64,000 nt of DNA from Blastochloris tepida (GCF_003966715.1 NZ_AP018907.1:1414001-1478000), one strand, 5' to 3'; shown: positions 1 through 9,930, numbered from the stretch's first letter. The notes: a model not told the origin generated them from the sequence alone. A program made the numbers and translations.

Positions 1-979
1 AGGCGTCCGAAGGGTAGGTGGTGTCGAGCGACAAGCCGGGCACATGCTCGACTACCAGGGTCCCATTCTCGGGGAAAAGAAGCCACGAGGTCGGACACCG
101 GAAGTCATCAGCGGCGCGGGCGGCGGCGCTTCCGGCAGTCATGATTGGCGAAGAAGCGACAAGACCTGCTTCAACCTGCGGGCAGCCGACACGGATCGTG
201 AGGTCGATGGTGGCGCCAGGGGCGTTGTTGAAGACGAGGATGAGCTGGCCCGTACCGGTGAGAGTGCCCGCGGTCACCGCGACACCAGACTGGCGGTTGT
301 CCACCAGCCGCCCAGGTGCGAAGGTGAGGTTCTGGTTTATGTCCGTCGAGCCGGATGAGAGGTTGTATCGCGTCTTCAGCGTCCGGCTCGTGAGGGACGA
401 CGTGGAGCCCCCCACCAAGGTGACGAAGATCGAGGACGCATAGGACGTCCCGGTGACCATACCCGACAGGTTCGACGGCACGACGGTGGCGTAATTGTCG
501 GCATTGGTGCCCCAGAAGCGGACGTCGATATAGGGGATGCCGTCCTCGACACCGATCCCGACCACCTCCTTGGTGAGGCCGGTGCCACCGGAGGTGAACC
601 ATCCCGTTGGCAGGGCGCCGCCGGCTCCCAGGACGCCAAGAACGGCCCCTTGAGCCGAGCTGTTGGTTACGAGGTTCGTCGCCGCCGGCTCGATCGTCAT
701 GCCGGCATCGGTGATGCGCGGTGCGTTGCTGGTGAACTCGCGCCACACGCCAGCCTTGTCGATGGCCCACCCCGAGCCGGTGCGGGCATAGGTGAGATAC
801 CCGAGCGCGATCAGCGTCTCGATCGTGCCTTCGACGACGGCACCGGAGGCGAGCCGCACCATGGCGCGGTTGGTGCCGGGCAGGATGCGCAACACATCGT
901 CGGGGCGATACCAGCGCGCCCGTCCGCTTTGGACGGACAGGCGCGACAGGCAATTGAGCTTGGACAGCGCGTTGAGCAT
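1..979 (-). CDS. Phage tail or capsid appendage protein, C-terminus cut by window edge
   Basis: An open frame starts at ATG 979 and runs off the left edge, so about 326 residues are visible. The N-terminal 60 residues look like an attachment segment; from about residue 90 (MTIEPAATNLVTNSSAQ) the chain becomes Ser/Thr/Gly-rich and beta-like, and at the window edge it reads FPENGTLVVEHVPGLSL, typical of ConA-like or carbohydrate-binding jelly rolls in phage adhesins. Its ATG overlaps the stop of the upstream gene by one base (TGATG), so it is translationally coupled to the virion operon. Role inferred: host-surface-binding appendage. The true C-terminus is unseen. Confidence 0.7.
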   Translation of the reverse strand, partial: MLNALSKLNCLSRLSVQSGRARWYRPDDVLRILPGTNRAMVRLASGAVVEGTIETLIALGYLTYARTGSGWAIDKAGVWREFTSNAPRITDAGMTIEPAATNLVTNSSAQGAVLGVLGAGGALPTGWFTSGGTGLTKEVVGIGVEDGIPYIDVRFWGTNADNYATVVPSNLSGMVTGTSYASSIFVTLVGGSTSSLTSRTLKTRYNLSSGSTDINQNLTFAPGRLVDNRQSGVAVTAGTLTGTGQLILVFNNAPGATIDLTIRVGCPQVEAGLVASSPIMTAGSAAARAADDFRCPTSWLLFPENGTLVVEHVPGLSLDTTYPSDA

Positions 980-1428
980 CAGGCGTCGCTCGACGGGGCG
1001 TCCACGACGTTGATCCACCACCCAGGCGGAACGGCAATCGGCCAGAACTCGCCGGCCGAAAGGTGCTTCGTGTTCGTGGGGTCAGAGCGCGCCTTGTCCT
1101 GGTCGGTGGCTCCGGCCCCAGCGAACGCGGCGTCGGCGGCGGAGGGCGCCCATTTCACATAGAGCGGCCCGCCGAGCGCCTTGAGGGCGCCGATGGTGTC
1201 ATCGGAGCCGCCATCGGTCGGGACCGGAACCTGGATTCGCGAGCCCTCGGCGAGTTGGCTCGCCGAGGTCGGAACCGTCCCGGCTCCAAAGACGCCGGCC
1301 GTCAGCGCCGTGTCGCCACCAAAGCGCATCTTGGCGCCGCCCGACTTCATGAACTCATAGCGCAGAACGGCCATCGCAGCCCCCGTGGTGTCGAGGGTAT
1401 TGGTCCCCTCGACAAGGTCGCGCCGCAA
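979..1428 (-). CDS. Hypothetical phage structural protein
   Basis: 149 residues if translation starts at TTG 1428; an in-frame ATG at 1374 (MAVLRYEFMKSGG) has a better G-rich ribosome-binding stretch and may be the real start. I recognise no family. The protein is Gly/Ala-rich with mixed polarity and has no membrane segment. It lies between the giant ejection protein and the appendage gene and is linked to the latter by a TGATG stop/start, so a small virion or tail-assembly role is likely. Confidence 0.65.
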   Translation of the reverse strand: MRRDLVEGTNTLDTTGAAMAVLRYEFMKSGGAKMRFGGDTALTAGVFGAGTVPTSASQLAEGSRIQVPVPTDGGSDDTIGALKALGGPLYVKWAPSAADAAFAGAGATDQDKARSDPTNTKHLSAGEFWPIAVPPGWWINVVDAPSSDA

Positions 1429-1440
1429 CGCACCGGGCGA

Positions 1441-4400
1441 TCATTGCAGCCCGAGCGCGCCGCTGACGCCTTCCTCCACAGCGTTGAACCCGCGCCGGGC
1501 GAACCAGAGGTTTTGCAGCGGGACGAGCTTGCGGCCCCGGGCGAGGTCGCCGGCCGTCATGCCCTCGCCATCGGACAGGCCGAGCTTGCGGCCCATCTCG
1601 CTGGTGAGGCCGCCACCCAGGGCGACGGCATGGCCGGCGGCGGTGTAGGACGGCCCCATGAGCTGTTCCATGGCGCTCAGAGACGCGAGGCGCGAGGTTG
1701 GACGGTCGGCGCCGATCAGCCGATAGACGTCCATGCTGCCGCGCGACATCTTCGACGCGAAGGTGTTCGCCTCATCGAGCCACCCGAGGAGGCCGCCGCG
1801 CTGGATGCCCTCCTTGATCCAGTCCTGCGGGCGCTCCGGCAGCGGTCTTCCCGACGTGCCGGCATAGAGCGCGGCCGACAGCATGCCGAGCGTCACCGAC
1901 GCGACGAGTCCGGACAGTGTGGCGGCGTCCGCGCGCTGGAGGTTTGCGACCAGGATGCGCTCGGTTGCCGCCGCGGTGAACGCCTTGAACTGCCCGAACA
2001 CGCCGAGGACGGGGTCGGTCATCCAGAGCGGCTTTTCCATGCCCGGCGTGACGACGGCGATGTCCACCTCCCGCTTGACGGCCGCCTCGAAGTGCAGCCG
2101 CGCGGCGGGGTCGGCCCACTTCTCGGTGTTGGGTAGGATGACGCCGTCCTCGATGGTTCCGCCGCCCGGGCCGGACCACTGGTCCCAGATGCGCTTCGCC
2201 ATGAACTGCGTGTCGATGTTGGACGCATTGAGGTCGGCGATCTGGCGGGCGGTCGCCTTGCCCTCCGCCACGGCCCGGCAGGCCCGCAGGATTTCCGAGC
2301 TGGAGACGCTGGCGGCCATCTGCTTTGCGAAGTCGGTCCAATAGGCTTGCAGGTTCGCGAGCTGCATCTTCTCGGCGCCGGCCTGAAGCGCCCGCTCGAC
2401 GCGGCTCTGCGGCCGGTAGACCGCCGATACCTCGTCCAAGGCGCCGGACCTGGACGCGAGCATGGACTCGACGCAGATGCCCATGGCCCGGAACTGCCGG
2501 CGCTGCTCCTTGATCGCCGCCGACCGGCCGACAGAACCCAGCCACGGCCAAAGGGCGTCGCCGAGAACCTTGCCGACGCCCCAGCGGAAGACCGGGCCGG
2601 CCATGTCCGCGACGGACGACAGGCCGGCGCCGCCGAGGCTGGTCAGGACGTTGTAATTCTTCACCGCGGCGACCACGCGCGCCGCGCTGCGGACCCACCC
2701 CTTGTCGGTCCAGCCGGCCGTGTTGCGGATGCGGTCGCGGAGCGCGACGATGTCGCCCTCGTCCGCCTGGGCTCGCTTGGCGATGGCCTTGCGTCCGGCC
2801 TCATCCTTCGCGTTGCGTTGGGCCGCGTTGGCCTCGTCCCTGAGCGACTTGATCCGGTCGGTCAGCATCATGTCGCCGAAGCGCTCGGTCAGCACGACGT
2901 CGGGGACGACACCAGCCAGGAAGTTCTTGACGATCAGCTCGGCGTCATTCTCCAGGAAGTCCTTCACCAGCTCGTCAGGGATGGCGAAGGCGCGCCGCGC
3001 GAGGCCGATGCGCGGCTCAGCGGCGACCATGCCGGCCCGGCTCTTGACCTGTTCGGCGAACGTCGAGGCGTGGTCGTAGGACAGGCGCCCCTCCGGCCCG
3101 CCGACGATGTGGTCCTTGATCTCCTCGGCGAGCGAGCGCAGCTCCTCGCGCGACATGTCCTTCTCGGCGCCCATGATGCGCTTGACGGCCGTCATGATGG
3201 TGCTGTCCGCGCTGCGAAGGCGAGGGGCGTCTGGCGCTCGGCCACGGGCGGCCGCAGCCTTGTCGCGGGCCTTGATGGCGGAGATTGCCTCCGCCGCCGA
3301 GGTGCCGCGCCATTCCGTCAGGTGCTTCTCAATCTCCTTCCAGACGCGCTCCTCCTGCTGCTGATTGAGCCGCACGGCGTCTTCGAGCAGTTCGCGCATC
3401 TGCGTCATGCTCTCGTGCCGATCTTGCAGCGCCTTCCAGCGGCCGGCGGTCGCGCGCTCAGAGACGGCAAGCTCCCGGCGTTGGACCGCCGTCAGCTTCG
3501 CCCGGCCGGCGGCGCGCTCGCGCTCCTTGCGGGCGTGGCGGATCAGCTCTCGGGTCCGGGCGATCTGTTCCCGCGTGAAGACGAGGTCGTCGCCGAGGAA
3601 GTCCAAGCGGGCCGCGGCCGAGGTCGCCGCGCCGGCCTCCTCCATCCGCGCCAGCTCGCGGTCCAGGTCGTCCAGAGTGGACGCCAGTTCGGGTCTGGAC
3701 GTGTCGCCGCGGAGGAACAGGGCGACGTCCTTCACGCTCTCCGGCTGGAAACCCTCATGCGACATGGCCTCGCCGATGATGTCTGCGGCGTCCTGCGCCT
3801 CGGCGGCCACCCGGTTGCGGCCCGAGCGCTGGAGCGCCACCCACTCCTCCGGGTCCTGTCCGCGGGCGGCGGCGTCGATCAGGTCCAAGACCTCGTTCGG
3901 CTCCAGCGGCCGGCCGACCTGCAAGACTTCGAGCCCGAGCTTTTCGCCCCATTCGTCGAGGCCGCGCCCCTTCGAGTTGATGAGGCCCGGCGCCTTGTTG
4001 CGCCCGCCGAGGATGCTCAGGACGTCCTCGCCGGGGTCGTAGACGCCGCCCTCGCGGGCGATGTAGGCGAGGAACTTCTTCTCGCGGAACGGCCGGCGCT
4101 TCCCGGCCAGGATTTCCGCGGCCATCTTCATCGAGGCGCCGGAAACGAAGGCGTCAAGCTCCGCCTTCTCCGCCTTCTCCAGCTTGGATTCCGTGACCTG
4201 TTCGGCCTTGGCCTCCTTGGAGAGCGCCTTGTAGTCGGCCTCAAGCTGATCGAGCAATTCCCGCTGCGGCGATCCGGGAGCCACCTCCGCCTTCATGGCG
4301 GTGATGAACTCCGAAAGCTCGCTATCCATCTCGGCGAGCGAGGCCGCGCGCTCGTCAAGGAGGTTGCTCCGGCGCCCCTCCTGCCGCTCGCGCACAAGCA

Positions 4401-5982
4401 TCTCTTGGACGCGGCCGAACATCTCCTGTTCGCGCTTTTCCAGCGTGGCGAGCCGGCCGCGCAGCTTCTTGGTCGCCGCCTCGGTCTGCTGGCGCTGCCC
4501 GTCCAGGCCGATGATTCGGCCCTGAATGTCCCGCTGGCGCGCGTGCTCGCCACCAAGCCAATCGGTGATGATCTCCACCAGACGCGGCCCGTTGGCCTCG
4601 ATGGCCTCCCTGTTCCACACGCGCGGCCAATAGGAGAGCGCGGTCTCGACGTTGATGTCCTCGTCCTTGAAGATGCCGGCCGCCGCCGCGCGCTTCTTCC
4701 AGGGCTCAAAGACGAGGCGCCGCACGTCGACCGCGGCCTTGGCGACCTGGGGGATTTCGTGCTGGTCGCCGTTGCGGCCGGCGTCAGAGACGGCCTCCGC
4801 GAACTCGCGGAAGGTCATCCGCTCATCGCCGGAGCCCATCATACGGCCGAGAGCCGCGCGCTCGCGCGCCAGGATGCCCACATCGCCGCCGCGGTACTCC
4901 TTCCACGCTGCATCGAGCGCGTCCATGGCAGCGACCGTGATCTGCTTGCGGGCCAGATCGACCTCGGCCGACACCGGCACGCCGTTCGACGTCGGGCGCC
5001 CCTCCCAATTCTGGGTGAACTCGTAGGGGACCTCGGCGAGGTCGGCCAGCAGGCGGCGCGACTCGGCCAGATCGGATGTCACCAGCCTTTGGACGGGGCC
5101 GAGCTTCCCGCCGACCGCGCGCGCGGTGTCTTCGACCGCCGATCCGGCGCCGGGGATTTTGCTCAGGACGGTCGGCGTCGTGACGAGGTCGCGGGCTTCC
5201 GTCGCCGCCGCGCCGGCAGGCTGCGCGAGCCCGGTGGCGGCCGAGGCTCCAGGCTCCACCATTTTGTTGACGCCACCAAAATGGTCGCCAGCCGCCTCGC
5301 CGCGCATCGGGGCGAGGTCAGCCTCCAGCTTGGACGCGATGGCGTCCCGCTCCACGCGCGACAGCAGTGCGGACGCCCCGGCCCCGAGGACGCCGCCGAG
5401 GATCGTGCCGGCAGAGACGTTCAGCAGCGCGTCCTCCGGCGTCCGCGTCACCTGAAACGCCTGCATCAGCGCCTCGTTGGCGACACTTTGGACGGCCCCG
5501 GCCGCAGCGCCGCTGGCCGCCGAGCGCATCAGCGCCTCGCGCATCTTCACCGAGCGGTAGATAGCGCCTCCGGGCAGGATGAGCGTCGGATCGACAAGGC
5601 CCATGCCAAGGCCCGCGATGACGCCCGGAATGCCGGCGGCGGCGAGCGTCCGCTTGTCGCGCTCCTCCGCCTCGATCCGCGACTTGATCTGCTGCGTCTC
5701 GGTGCGGGAGCGCGAGCCGGCGAACTCATCGGTGTGGCCCAGCAGAATTCGCGTTCCGGAGACGCTGGGGTCATCCTCCACACGATAGTCAGGCTCCGCC
5801 GCCGGCCGCTGGATGCTCGCTAGCCACGCGAGGCCGGCTCCAACCGGGGATGCCTCACGGAACGCGGCGCCAAGCACCTCCCCGGCCGAAGGGCTGGCCG
5901 GCTCCTGGGGGCGCTCGCCCATCGGATAGGACATGAGGGTCCGGGTGTATGCAGCATCCTCGCTGTCGGGTGTGAACGGCAT
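1441..5982 (-). CDS. Giant internal virion (ejection) protein, T7 gp16-like
   Basis: 1513 residues from ATG 5982, which overlaps the upstream stop (TGATG). The N-terminus (MPFTPDSEDAAYTRTL) is followed at about 100-240 by hydrophobic Gly/Ala-rich stretches. A long Glu/Lys/Arg-rich, coiled-coil-prone middle follows at roughly 480-950. The C-terminal 300 residues include GVFGQFKAFTAAATERIL and a predicted membrane-active Ala/Leu segment, as in T7 gp16 and related podovirus ejection proteins that enter the host envelope with the DNA. No enzyme motif was recognised here; the transglycosylase domain is in the neighbouring gene. The first ~30 residues match those of the inverted small gene at 9619. 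Family assignment rests on size, position and C-terminal character. Confidence 0.75.
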   Translation of the reverse strand: MPFTPDSEDAAYTRTLMSYPMGERPQEPASPSAGEVLGAAFREASPVGAGLAWLASIQRPAAEPDYRVEDDPSVSGTRILLGHTDEFAGSRSRTETQQIKSRIEAEERDKRTLAAAGIPGVIAGLGMGLVDPTLILPGGAIYRSVKMREALMRSAASGAAAGAVQSVANEALMQAFQVTRTPEDALLNVSAGTILGGVLGAGASALLSRVERDAIASKLEADLAPMRGEAAGDHFGGVNKMVEPGASAATGLAQPAGAAATEARDLVTTPTVLSKIPGAGSAVEDTARAVGGKLGPVQRLVTSDLAESRRLLADLAEVPYEFTQNWEGRPTSNGVPVSAEVDLARKQITVAAMDALDAAWKEYRGGDVGILARERAALGRMMGSGDERMTFREFAEAVSDAGRNGDQHEIPQVAKAAVDVRRLVFEPWKKRAAAAGIFKDEDINVETALSYWPRVWNREAIEANGPRLVEIITDWLGGEHARQRDIQGRIIGLDGQRQQTEAATKKLRGRLATLEKREQEMFGRVQEMLVRERQEGRRSNLLDERAASLAEMDSELSEFITAMKAEVAPGSPQRELLDQLEADYKALSKEAKAEQVTESKLEKAEKAELDAFVSGASMKMAAEILAGKRRPFREKKFLAYIAREGGVYDPGEDVLSILGGRNKAPGLINSKGRGLDEWGEKLGLEVLQVGRPLEPNEVLDLIDAAARGQDPEEWVALQRSGRNRVAAEAQDAADIIGEAMSHEGFQPESVKDVALFLRGDTSRPELASTLDDLDRELARMEEAGAATSAAARLDFLGDDLVFTREQIARTRELIRHARKERERAAGRAKLTAVQRRELAVSERATAGRWKALQDRHESMTQMRELLEDAVRLNQQQEERVWKEIEKHLTEWRGTSAAEAISAIKARDKAAAARGRAPDAPRLRSADSTIMTAVKRIMGAEKDMSREELRSLAEEIKDHIVGGPEGRLSYDHASTFAEQVKSRAGMVAAEPRIGLARRAFAIPDELVKDFLENDAELIVKNFLAGVVPDVVLTERFGDMMLTDRIKSLRDEANAAQRNAKDEAGRKAIAKRAQADEGDIVALRDRIRNTAGWTDKGWVRSAARVVAAVKNYNVLTSLGGAGLSSVADMAGPVFRWGVGKVLGDALWPWLGSVGRSAAIKEQRRQFRAMGICVESMLASRSGALDEVSAVYRPQSRVERALQAGAEKMQLANLQAYWTDFAKQMAASVSSSEILRACRAVAEGKATARQIADLNASNIDTQFMAKRIWDQWSGPGGGTIEDGVILPNTEKWADPAARLHFEAAVKREVDIAVVTPGMEKPLWMTDPVLGVFGQFKAFTAAATERILVANLQRADAATLSGLVASVTLGMLSAALYAGTSGRPLPERPQDWIKEGIQRGGLLGWLDEANTFASKMSRGSMDVYRLIGADRPTSRLASLSAMEQLMGPSYTAAGHAVALGGGLTSEMGRKLGLSDGEGMTAGDLARGRKLVPLQNLWFARRGFNAVEEGVSGALGLQ

Positions 5983-8900
5983 CACGGCCTCAAGATTGGA
6001 AGCGGCCTCCCGGCCGCATCGAGACTGGTGGTCGTCGCATCGAAGCGACGCTTGAAGTCGCGCTCCTTGGCGATGCTGGCGTCGGCCATATCGAGCGCGG
6101 CGGAGATGTCCGGCGACCAGCGCATCGGCGCGCCGTTGGCGTCGGTGACAAGCTCTGGTCGGCCGGAGGCGTCCTTCCTGACGACCAAGTAGGACGGCGG
6201 CCGGGCGAGCTTCAGCGCCTCCCGGTAGTTGTTGCCGGTGGCGGCAAGGGCGCGCTGCCACTCTCCGACACGCGCGTCCATACCGGGGGCGGGGATGAGC
6301 GACGCGACGCTGACATTCGGCTCGTCGCGAGGAACAACGCGCTCCTGCGCGGGGTCAAGGGTGAGGCGGTTCTTGGCGCGGATGTGGTCTGCCACCTCTC
6401 GACGCTTGGCGCGGGCCTTCTCCTCCTCGGCCAGCCACGCCTCATGCTCGGGCGTGCCGGCGGGCGGCTCCGGCACGCCGCGCTCGCCGAGGTCGCGGCG
6501 GAGCTGTTCTGCGATCCAATCCGTCTTTCCATCCACCGCCGGGAAGTATTTCTCAGGCGGGAACTTCATGATGACGCGCCCGCCGGTCGCGGACGAAACG
6601 CCCCAGGCCCGGCCGATGAGCTGGTCCGCCGCCTTCTTGGCGGCCGATGCGTCACCGAGGACGCCGAACTGCTCCTTGAACAGGTCGCGGTATTCGGCCT
6701 CAAGCTGGAAATTCTGGCCGCCGTAGGTGGTCGGAGCATCAGGGGCGCTCCGAAGCGCCGGGAGGAGGAACGACCCGCCCGTCAGAATGCCGCGGTCGTC
6801 CACCGCGCGAAGGGCTTGGTCGGCGATCTGCTGCGTCAGGTTGGATTTTCCGAACGTCGCCTTGATGGCCGCCTCAGCCGCCTCGTCCCGGTCTTTCATC
6901 GCGGCTTGGCTGAGGATCGGCTGCTCTTGGACCCGCTTCTGAAGGTTCTCCGGCGTCTCATAGACCAGCCCGGAGCGCCACGACGCCAGCTTCTTCTCGA
7001 CATCCTCGGCGAACACCTGCCGGAAGGTGTCAGGGTTGCGCTGAAACATCTGGTCGAGCGCCGACATGCCGGCGAGGAACAGAGGACCGCTGCGTTGATT
7101 GACGAAGCTGGCCGCGGCTTCCTTGAACTCCTTGGACCCGACCGTCGCCCAGAACGACTGATCGTCCAAACCCGCCAGCGCCGACATGGTGGCGGTGACG
7201 GCGCCGGGGTTGCCCGAGCGCATCGCCGACAGCAGCATATCGCCCTCGCCGGGCCGAAATAGGGGCGAGCGAACCGGGACGCCCTGGCTCTGCGCAACCT
7301 TCGCGGCGAACGCCGCCCGGTCGGCGAGCTGGCCCCGCAGGGTGCTCACGCTCGAAAAGTCGAGAGGCCGCGTGGCGCGCTCCGCCAGCGCCCGGTCATC
7401 GCCCAACCAGAACATCGACTGGCCGAAGCCGATGATGTCGGTCTTGAGCTGTTCATTCATCTGGCGAGCGTGCGTCTGGGCGTGCTCGACCATTGTCGCC
7501 AGCAGCTCGCCGCCGCCGTTCTTGAATTGCTCCTTCAGCGCGTCGATGTAGCGCTGCCGGCCGGCCTCTCCCGAAAAGACCTGGCCCTGACCATCCGGGC
7601 CGGGCGCCGCCGGACTCATATCGATCTCGACCTGATACTTGGACGCAGCGTCCAGGAACCGTCGCTTCTCGTCCTCAGTGCCGACCGCGCCGAGCACGTT
7701 GGCATAGGTCGCGACGTCGGACTGCGTCATGCCGCCGCCGCCCTTCGTCATGGTGGCGATGATGTCCGGCAGGCTGGCCTTGATGGCGCCCTTGAGGTTG
7801 GCGCGTTGCGCCTCCAGGAGGAGCTTGGACGCCATATCGCCGCCGGCAATCGCCGGCGCAGCGTCGCCGGTCGGAGCCGGGCCGGACAGGCCGCCGGCCG
7901 GGTCGCCGCCGAATTTGGCGATGCGCCGCTCCATATCGGCCTTCACCGACTGGACGAGGTTGCCGACCGTGCCGGCGTTGCGGACGTGCGGGTTGCCGGA
8001 GAGCACCTTGTCGGCGAGGTTGCCGAACGTCGCGCGCACCCACGCCTCGACCGGCGTTCCGCCCTGGCCGGCGGCGTCCAGGCCGATCATGCTCGCGGCG
8101 CCGGCCGGACCGAAGTGGTGGGCCAGATAGACCTCGGGGAGCGACGGCTGGCGGCCGATGCGGCCGGCGAGGTCTTGGCCGATGTCTGCGGCGTAGCGGT
8201 TCCAGGCTCGCGTCTGATCGTCCAGGCTGGACGCCTCGGTGATGCCGTACTTGGTCCGCAGCTCCCTGGTGAACTGAAAGGCCCCGCGAATCGTGCCGGT
8301 GCCGCCTTCGTTCGGCTTGAAGCCGCTCTCCCGCTCGGCCACAGCGAGCGCGAAGGGTGCGTTCCCGCCGCCGGCCGCCGTGACCGCGGCGATGCGCGCG
8401 GCGGCGCCGCCGGCCGGGATGTCGCCCGACGTGCCGGTGAGGGTGCCGATCAGGCGACGCGTCATCTCGGCGCGCTCGGCGAGCGGCAGGTTGCGGTAAT
8501 CGCGCATCGACTGGACGACGGGCGCCAGCGCAATCAGGGCGGTGTGCGTCCTGGCGTCGCCGTTCTTCATCGCCCGGGTGGTGAGGTCTCGCAGCCGATC
8601 ATCCGAGATGTCCTCGCCGTCCTTGAGGAACAGACCCTTCACGGCATCGAACTCGTCGCGGATGCCCTGGCGCTCGACCAAGGCTTCCGCCTTGTGCTCA
8701 TTCAGTACGCCGCGGGCCAGCGTGTAGAAGCGATGGCGCTCCTTCGCATCCAAGCCGAGCGACTGGTCCGTCAGAAGCTGCTCGGGGATTTTCTCGGCCT
8801 CGGCCCAGCCCTTCTCTTTGAGGACGCTCCGCGTCTGCGCAACGACCGTCGCGCCGCCGAGCCGGCCGGAGAGCTGGGCATTGCGGGCCGCGACAGCCTC

Positions 8901-9560
8901 GTCCGTTTCGCCGAACAACGGGTTGGCGACCAAGTCCCTGTTGACCTGTTCGAGGTCGGCGAGCGTCTTCTGGTATTCCGGGGAGCCGGCGCCGCCGGTC
9001 GCCGCCAGACTCTCCGCCTGATCCTCCAGGAGGGCGCGCTGCGCGTCCAGGCGCTGCTTGCTGAGGTGGGTGTCCCGCGTGAACTTCTCGTTCATCAGGC
9101 CGGTGAAGTGCCCGGTCACGAGCCCGCCGAGGATCTGCTGCGCGGGCGCCCTGAAGACGGGGTCCTGGCTCTCAAGGAGCTTGTCGCTGTAGGCCTTCGC
9201 CGCCGCCTGAAAGCCGGCCGGGTCGTCTATGTGTTCCTGCCGCATCTGGGCCAGATCGGCCCGCGCCTTGCCGTCCAGGGCGGCAAGGAGGCCCATCTTG
9301 GCCGCCCGGTTGTAGGCGACGCCGGCCGGGCCGGTGAAGGGCGGGGCGCCATCGGCGCGCGGCGTGCCGTCCTCGCCGATCTGGACCGCCCTTGCGCCGG
9401 CCGTCTCGGCATAGCCAACGGCCGCGTCCATCAGGCCCTCGCCGAGCTGGTCGAGGTTGAGGGACAGCATCTTGAATGGGGCGACGACGTCCGGCACGCC
9501 CCGCATGGGGGCTTGTGTGGAGAGGACGTCGCGCTGCGGGATTTCGGGAAGCTTGACCAT
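5982..9560 (-). CDS. Internal virion protein with lytic transglycosylase domain
   Basis: 1192 residues from ATG 9560 (MVKLPEIPQRDV). The open frame continues to 9764, but that part is antisense to the 9619 gene and does not look coding. Near residue 410 there is an SLT-like transglycosylase segment, AVAERESGFKPNEGG followed by RGAFQFT, with the Glu of RESGF as the expected catalytic residue. Downstream is AHHFGPAGAASMIG, common in phage muramidase domains. The rest is long, charged and helical. Expected role: local cutting of peptidoglycan during DNA ejection. It lies between the gp14-like and gp16-like genes, as in T7-type internal core operons, though here the transglycosylase sits in this middle protein. 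Confidence 0.8.
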   Translation of the reverse strand: MVKLPEIPQRDVLSTQAPMRGVPDVVAPFKMLSLNLDQLGEGLMDAAVGYAETAGARAVQIGEDGTPRADGAPPFTGPAGVAYNRAAKMGLLAALDGKARADLAQMRQEHIDDPAGFQAAAKAYSDKLLESQDPVFRAPAQQILGGLVTGHFTGLMNEKFTRDTHLSKQRLDAQRALLEDQAESLAATGGAGSPEYQKTLADLEQVNRDLVANPLFGETDEAVAARNAQLSGRLGGATVVAQTRSVLKEKGWAEAEKIPEQLLTDQSLGLDAKERHRFYTLARGVLNEHKAEALVERQGIRDEFDAVKGLFLKDGEDISDDRLRDLTTRAMKNGDARTHTALIALAPVVQSMRDYRNLPLAERAEMTRRLIGTLTGTSGDIPAGGAAARIAAVTAAGGGNAPFALAVAERESGFKPNEGGTGTIRGAFQFTRELRTKYGITEASSLDDQTRAWNRYAADIGQDLAGRIGRQPSLPEVYLAHHFGPAGAASMIGLDAAGQGGTPVEAWVRATFGNLADKVLSGNPHVRNAGTVGNLVQSVKADMERRIAKFGGDPAGGLSGPAPTGDAAPAIAGGDMASKLLLEAQRANLKGAIKASLPDIIATMTKGGGGMTQSDVATYANVLGAVGTEDEKRRFLDAASKYQVEIDMSPAAPGPDGQGQVFSGEAGRQRYIDALKEQFKNGGGELLATMVEHAQTHARQMNEQLKTDIIGFGQSMFWLGDDRALAERATRPLDFSSVSTLRGQLADRAAFAAKVAQSQGVPVRSPLFRPGEGDMLLSAMRSGNPGAVTATMSALAGLDDQSFWATVGSKEFKEAAASFVNQRSGPLFLAGMSALDQMFQRNPDTFRQVFAEDVEKKLASWRSGLVYETPENLQKRVQEQPILSQAAMKDRDEAAEAAIKATFGKSNLTQQIADQALRAVDDRGILTGGSFLLPALRSAPDAPTTYGGQNFQLEAEYRDLFKEQFGVLGDASAAKKAADQLIGRAWGVSSATGGRVIMKFPPEKYFPAVDGKTDWIAEQLRRDLGERGVPEPPAGTPEHEAWLAEEEKARAKRREVADHIRAKNRLTLDPAQERVVPRDEPNVSVASLIPAPGMDARVGEWQRALAATGNNYREALKLARPPSYLVVRKDASGRPELVTDANGAPMRWSPDISAALDMADASIAKERDFKRRFDATTTSLDAAGRPLPILRP

Positions 9561-9618
9561 GCAGCCGACGATGTGAGCAGATGCCGCGGGCGGCAACGCA
9601 CCACCGAAAGGGGCCGGG
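9561..9618. promoter_or_regulatory. Short divergent intergenic gap
   Basis: 58 bases separate the divergent starts at 9560 (minus) and 9619 (plus). Any promoter for the inverted small gene must lie here or inside the 1192-residue protein gene. I see a purine-rich GAAAGGGG just before ATG 9619 that can serve as its ribosome-binding site, but no convincing -35/-10 pair. Confidence 0.35.
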
Positions 9619-9930
9619 ATGCCTTTCATCTCTGAGGCTGACGATCTGGCATACACCAGAACGCTTGTGACCGAACCTATGGGTCGCCCATTGGAGCCGG
9701 CCGGGTTCGACTGGGAGCCGGTCGTGGCCGCCGCTGTCGACCTTGCTATCGTCGCCGGGGCCATTGCCCTGATGTGGCGATACCGGGCCCGGATCGGAGC
9801 CGCCGCGGTCTACACCGCCGCGCTGGCGCTCAACGCTGTGCGGGACTGGCGGAGCGCGGCTGACCGAGCCGCCGAGATCATCCGGCAGCGCGCCGATGCG
9901 CTGCGGGAAAAAGGCGGTGGGTCAATATAG
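9619..9930 (+). CDS. Inverted small protein sharing the N-terminal peptide of the giant ejection protein
   Basis: 103 residues, the only rightward gene inside the leftward virion operon. Its start MPFISEADDLAYTRTL, followed by PMG and EPA, parallels MPFTPDSEDAAYTRTL, PMG and EPA of the 1513-residue protein, with many synonymous codon differences (AGA versus CGG, CTT versus CTC), so the similarity is kept at protein level. After the shared ~28 residues comes a hydrophobic segment (VVAAAVDLAIVAGAIALMW), then a basic, amphipathic helical tail ending REKGGGSI. GAAAGGGG lies before the ATG. The stop converges with the next minus gene, overlapping it by 9 bases. Function unknown; a membrane-associated protein is inferred. 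Confidence 0.7.
   Translation: MPFISEADDLAYTRTLVTEPMGRPLEPAGFDWEPVVAAAVDLAIVAGAIALMWRYRARIGAAAVYTAALALNAVRDWRSAADRAAEIIRQRADALREKGGGSI

Noticed and set aside
171..1037. Long minus frame of 288 residues over the appendage gene
   Set aside because: Arg/His/Pro-rich shadow of the true frame that starts at 979; no ribosome-binding site or family likeness.
5982..9560. Idea that this is a tail tape-measure protein
   Set aside because: Size would fit, but the transglycosylase segment, position after nozzle and gp14-like genes and absence of siphovirus tail genes favour an ejection protein.
9561..9764. N-terminal extension of the 1192-residue virion protein
   Set aside because: Antisense to the inverted small gene, low complexity; ATG 9560 is the more credible start.
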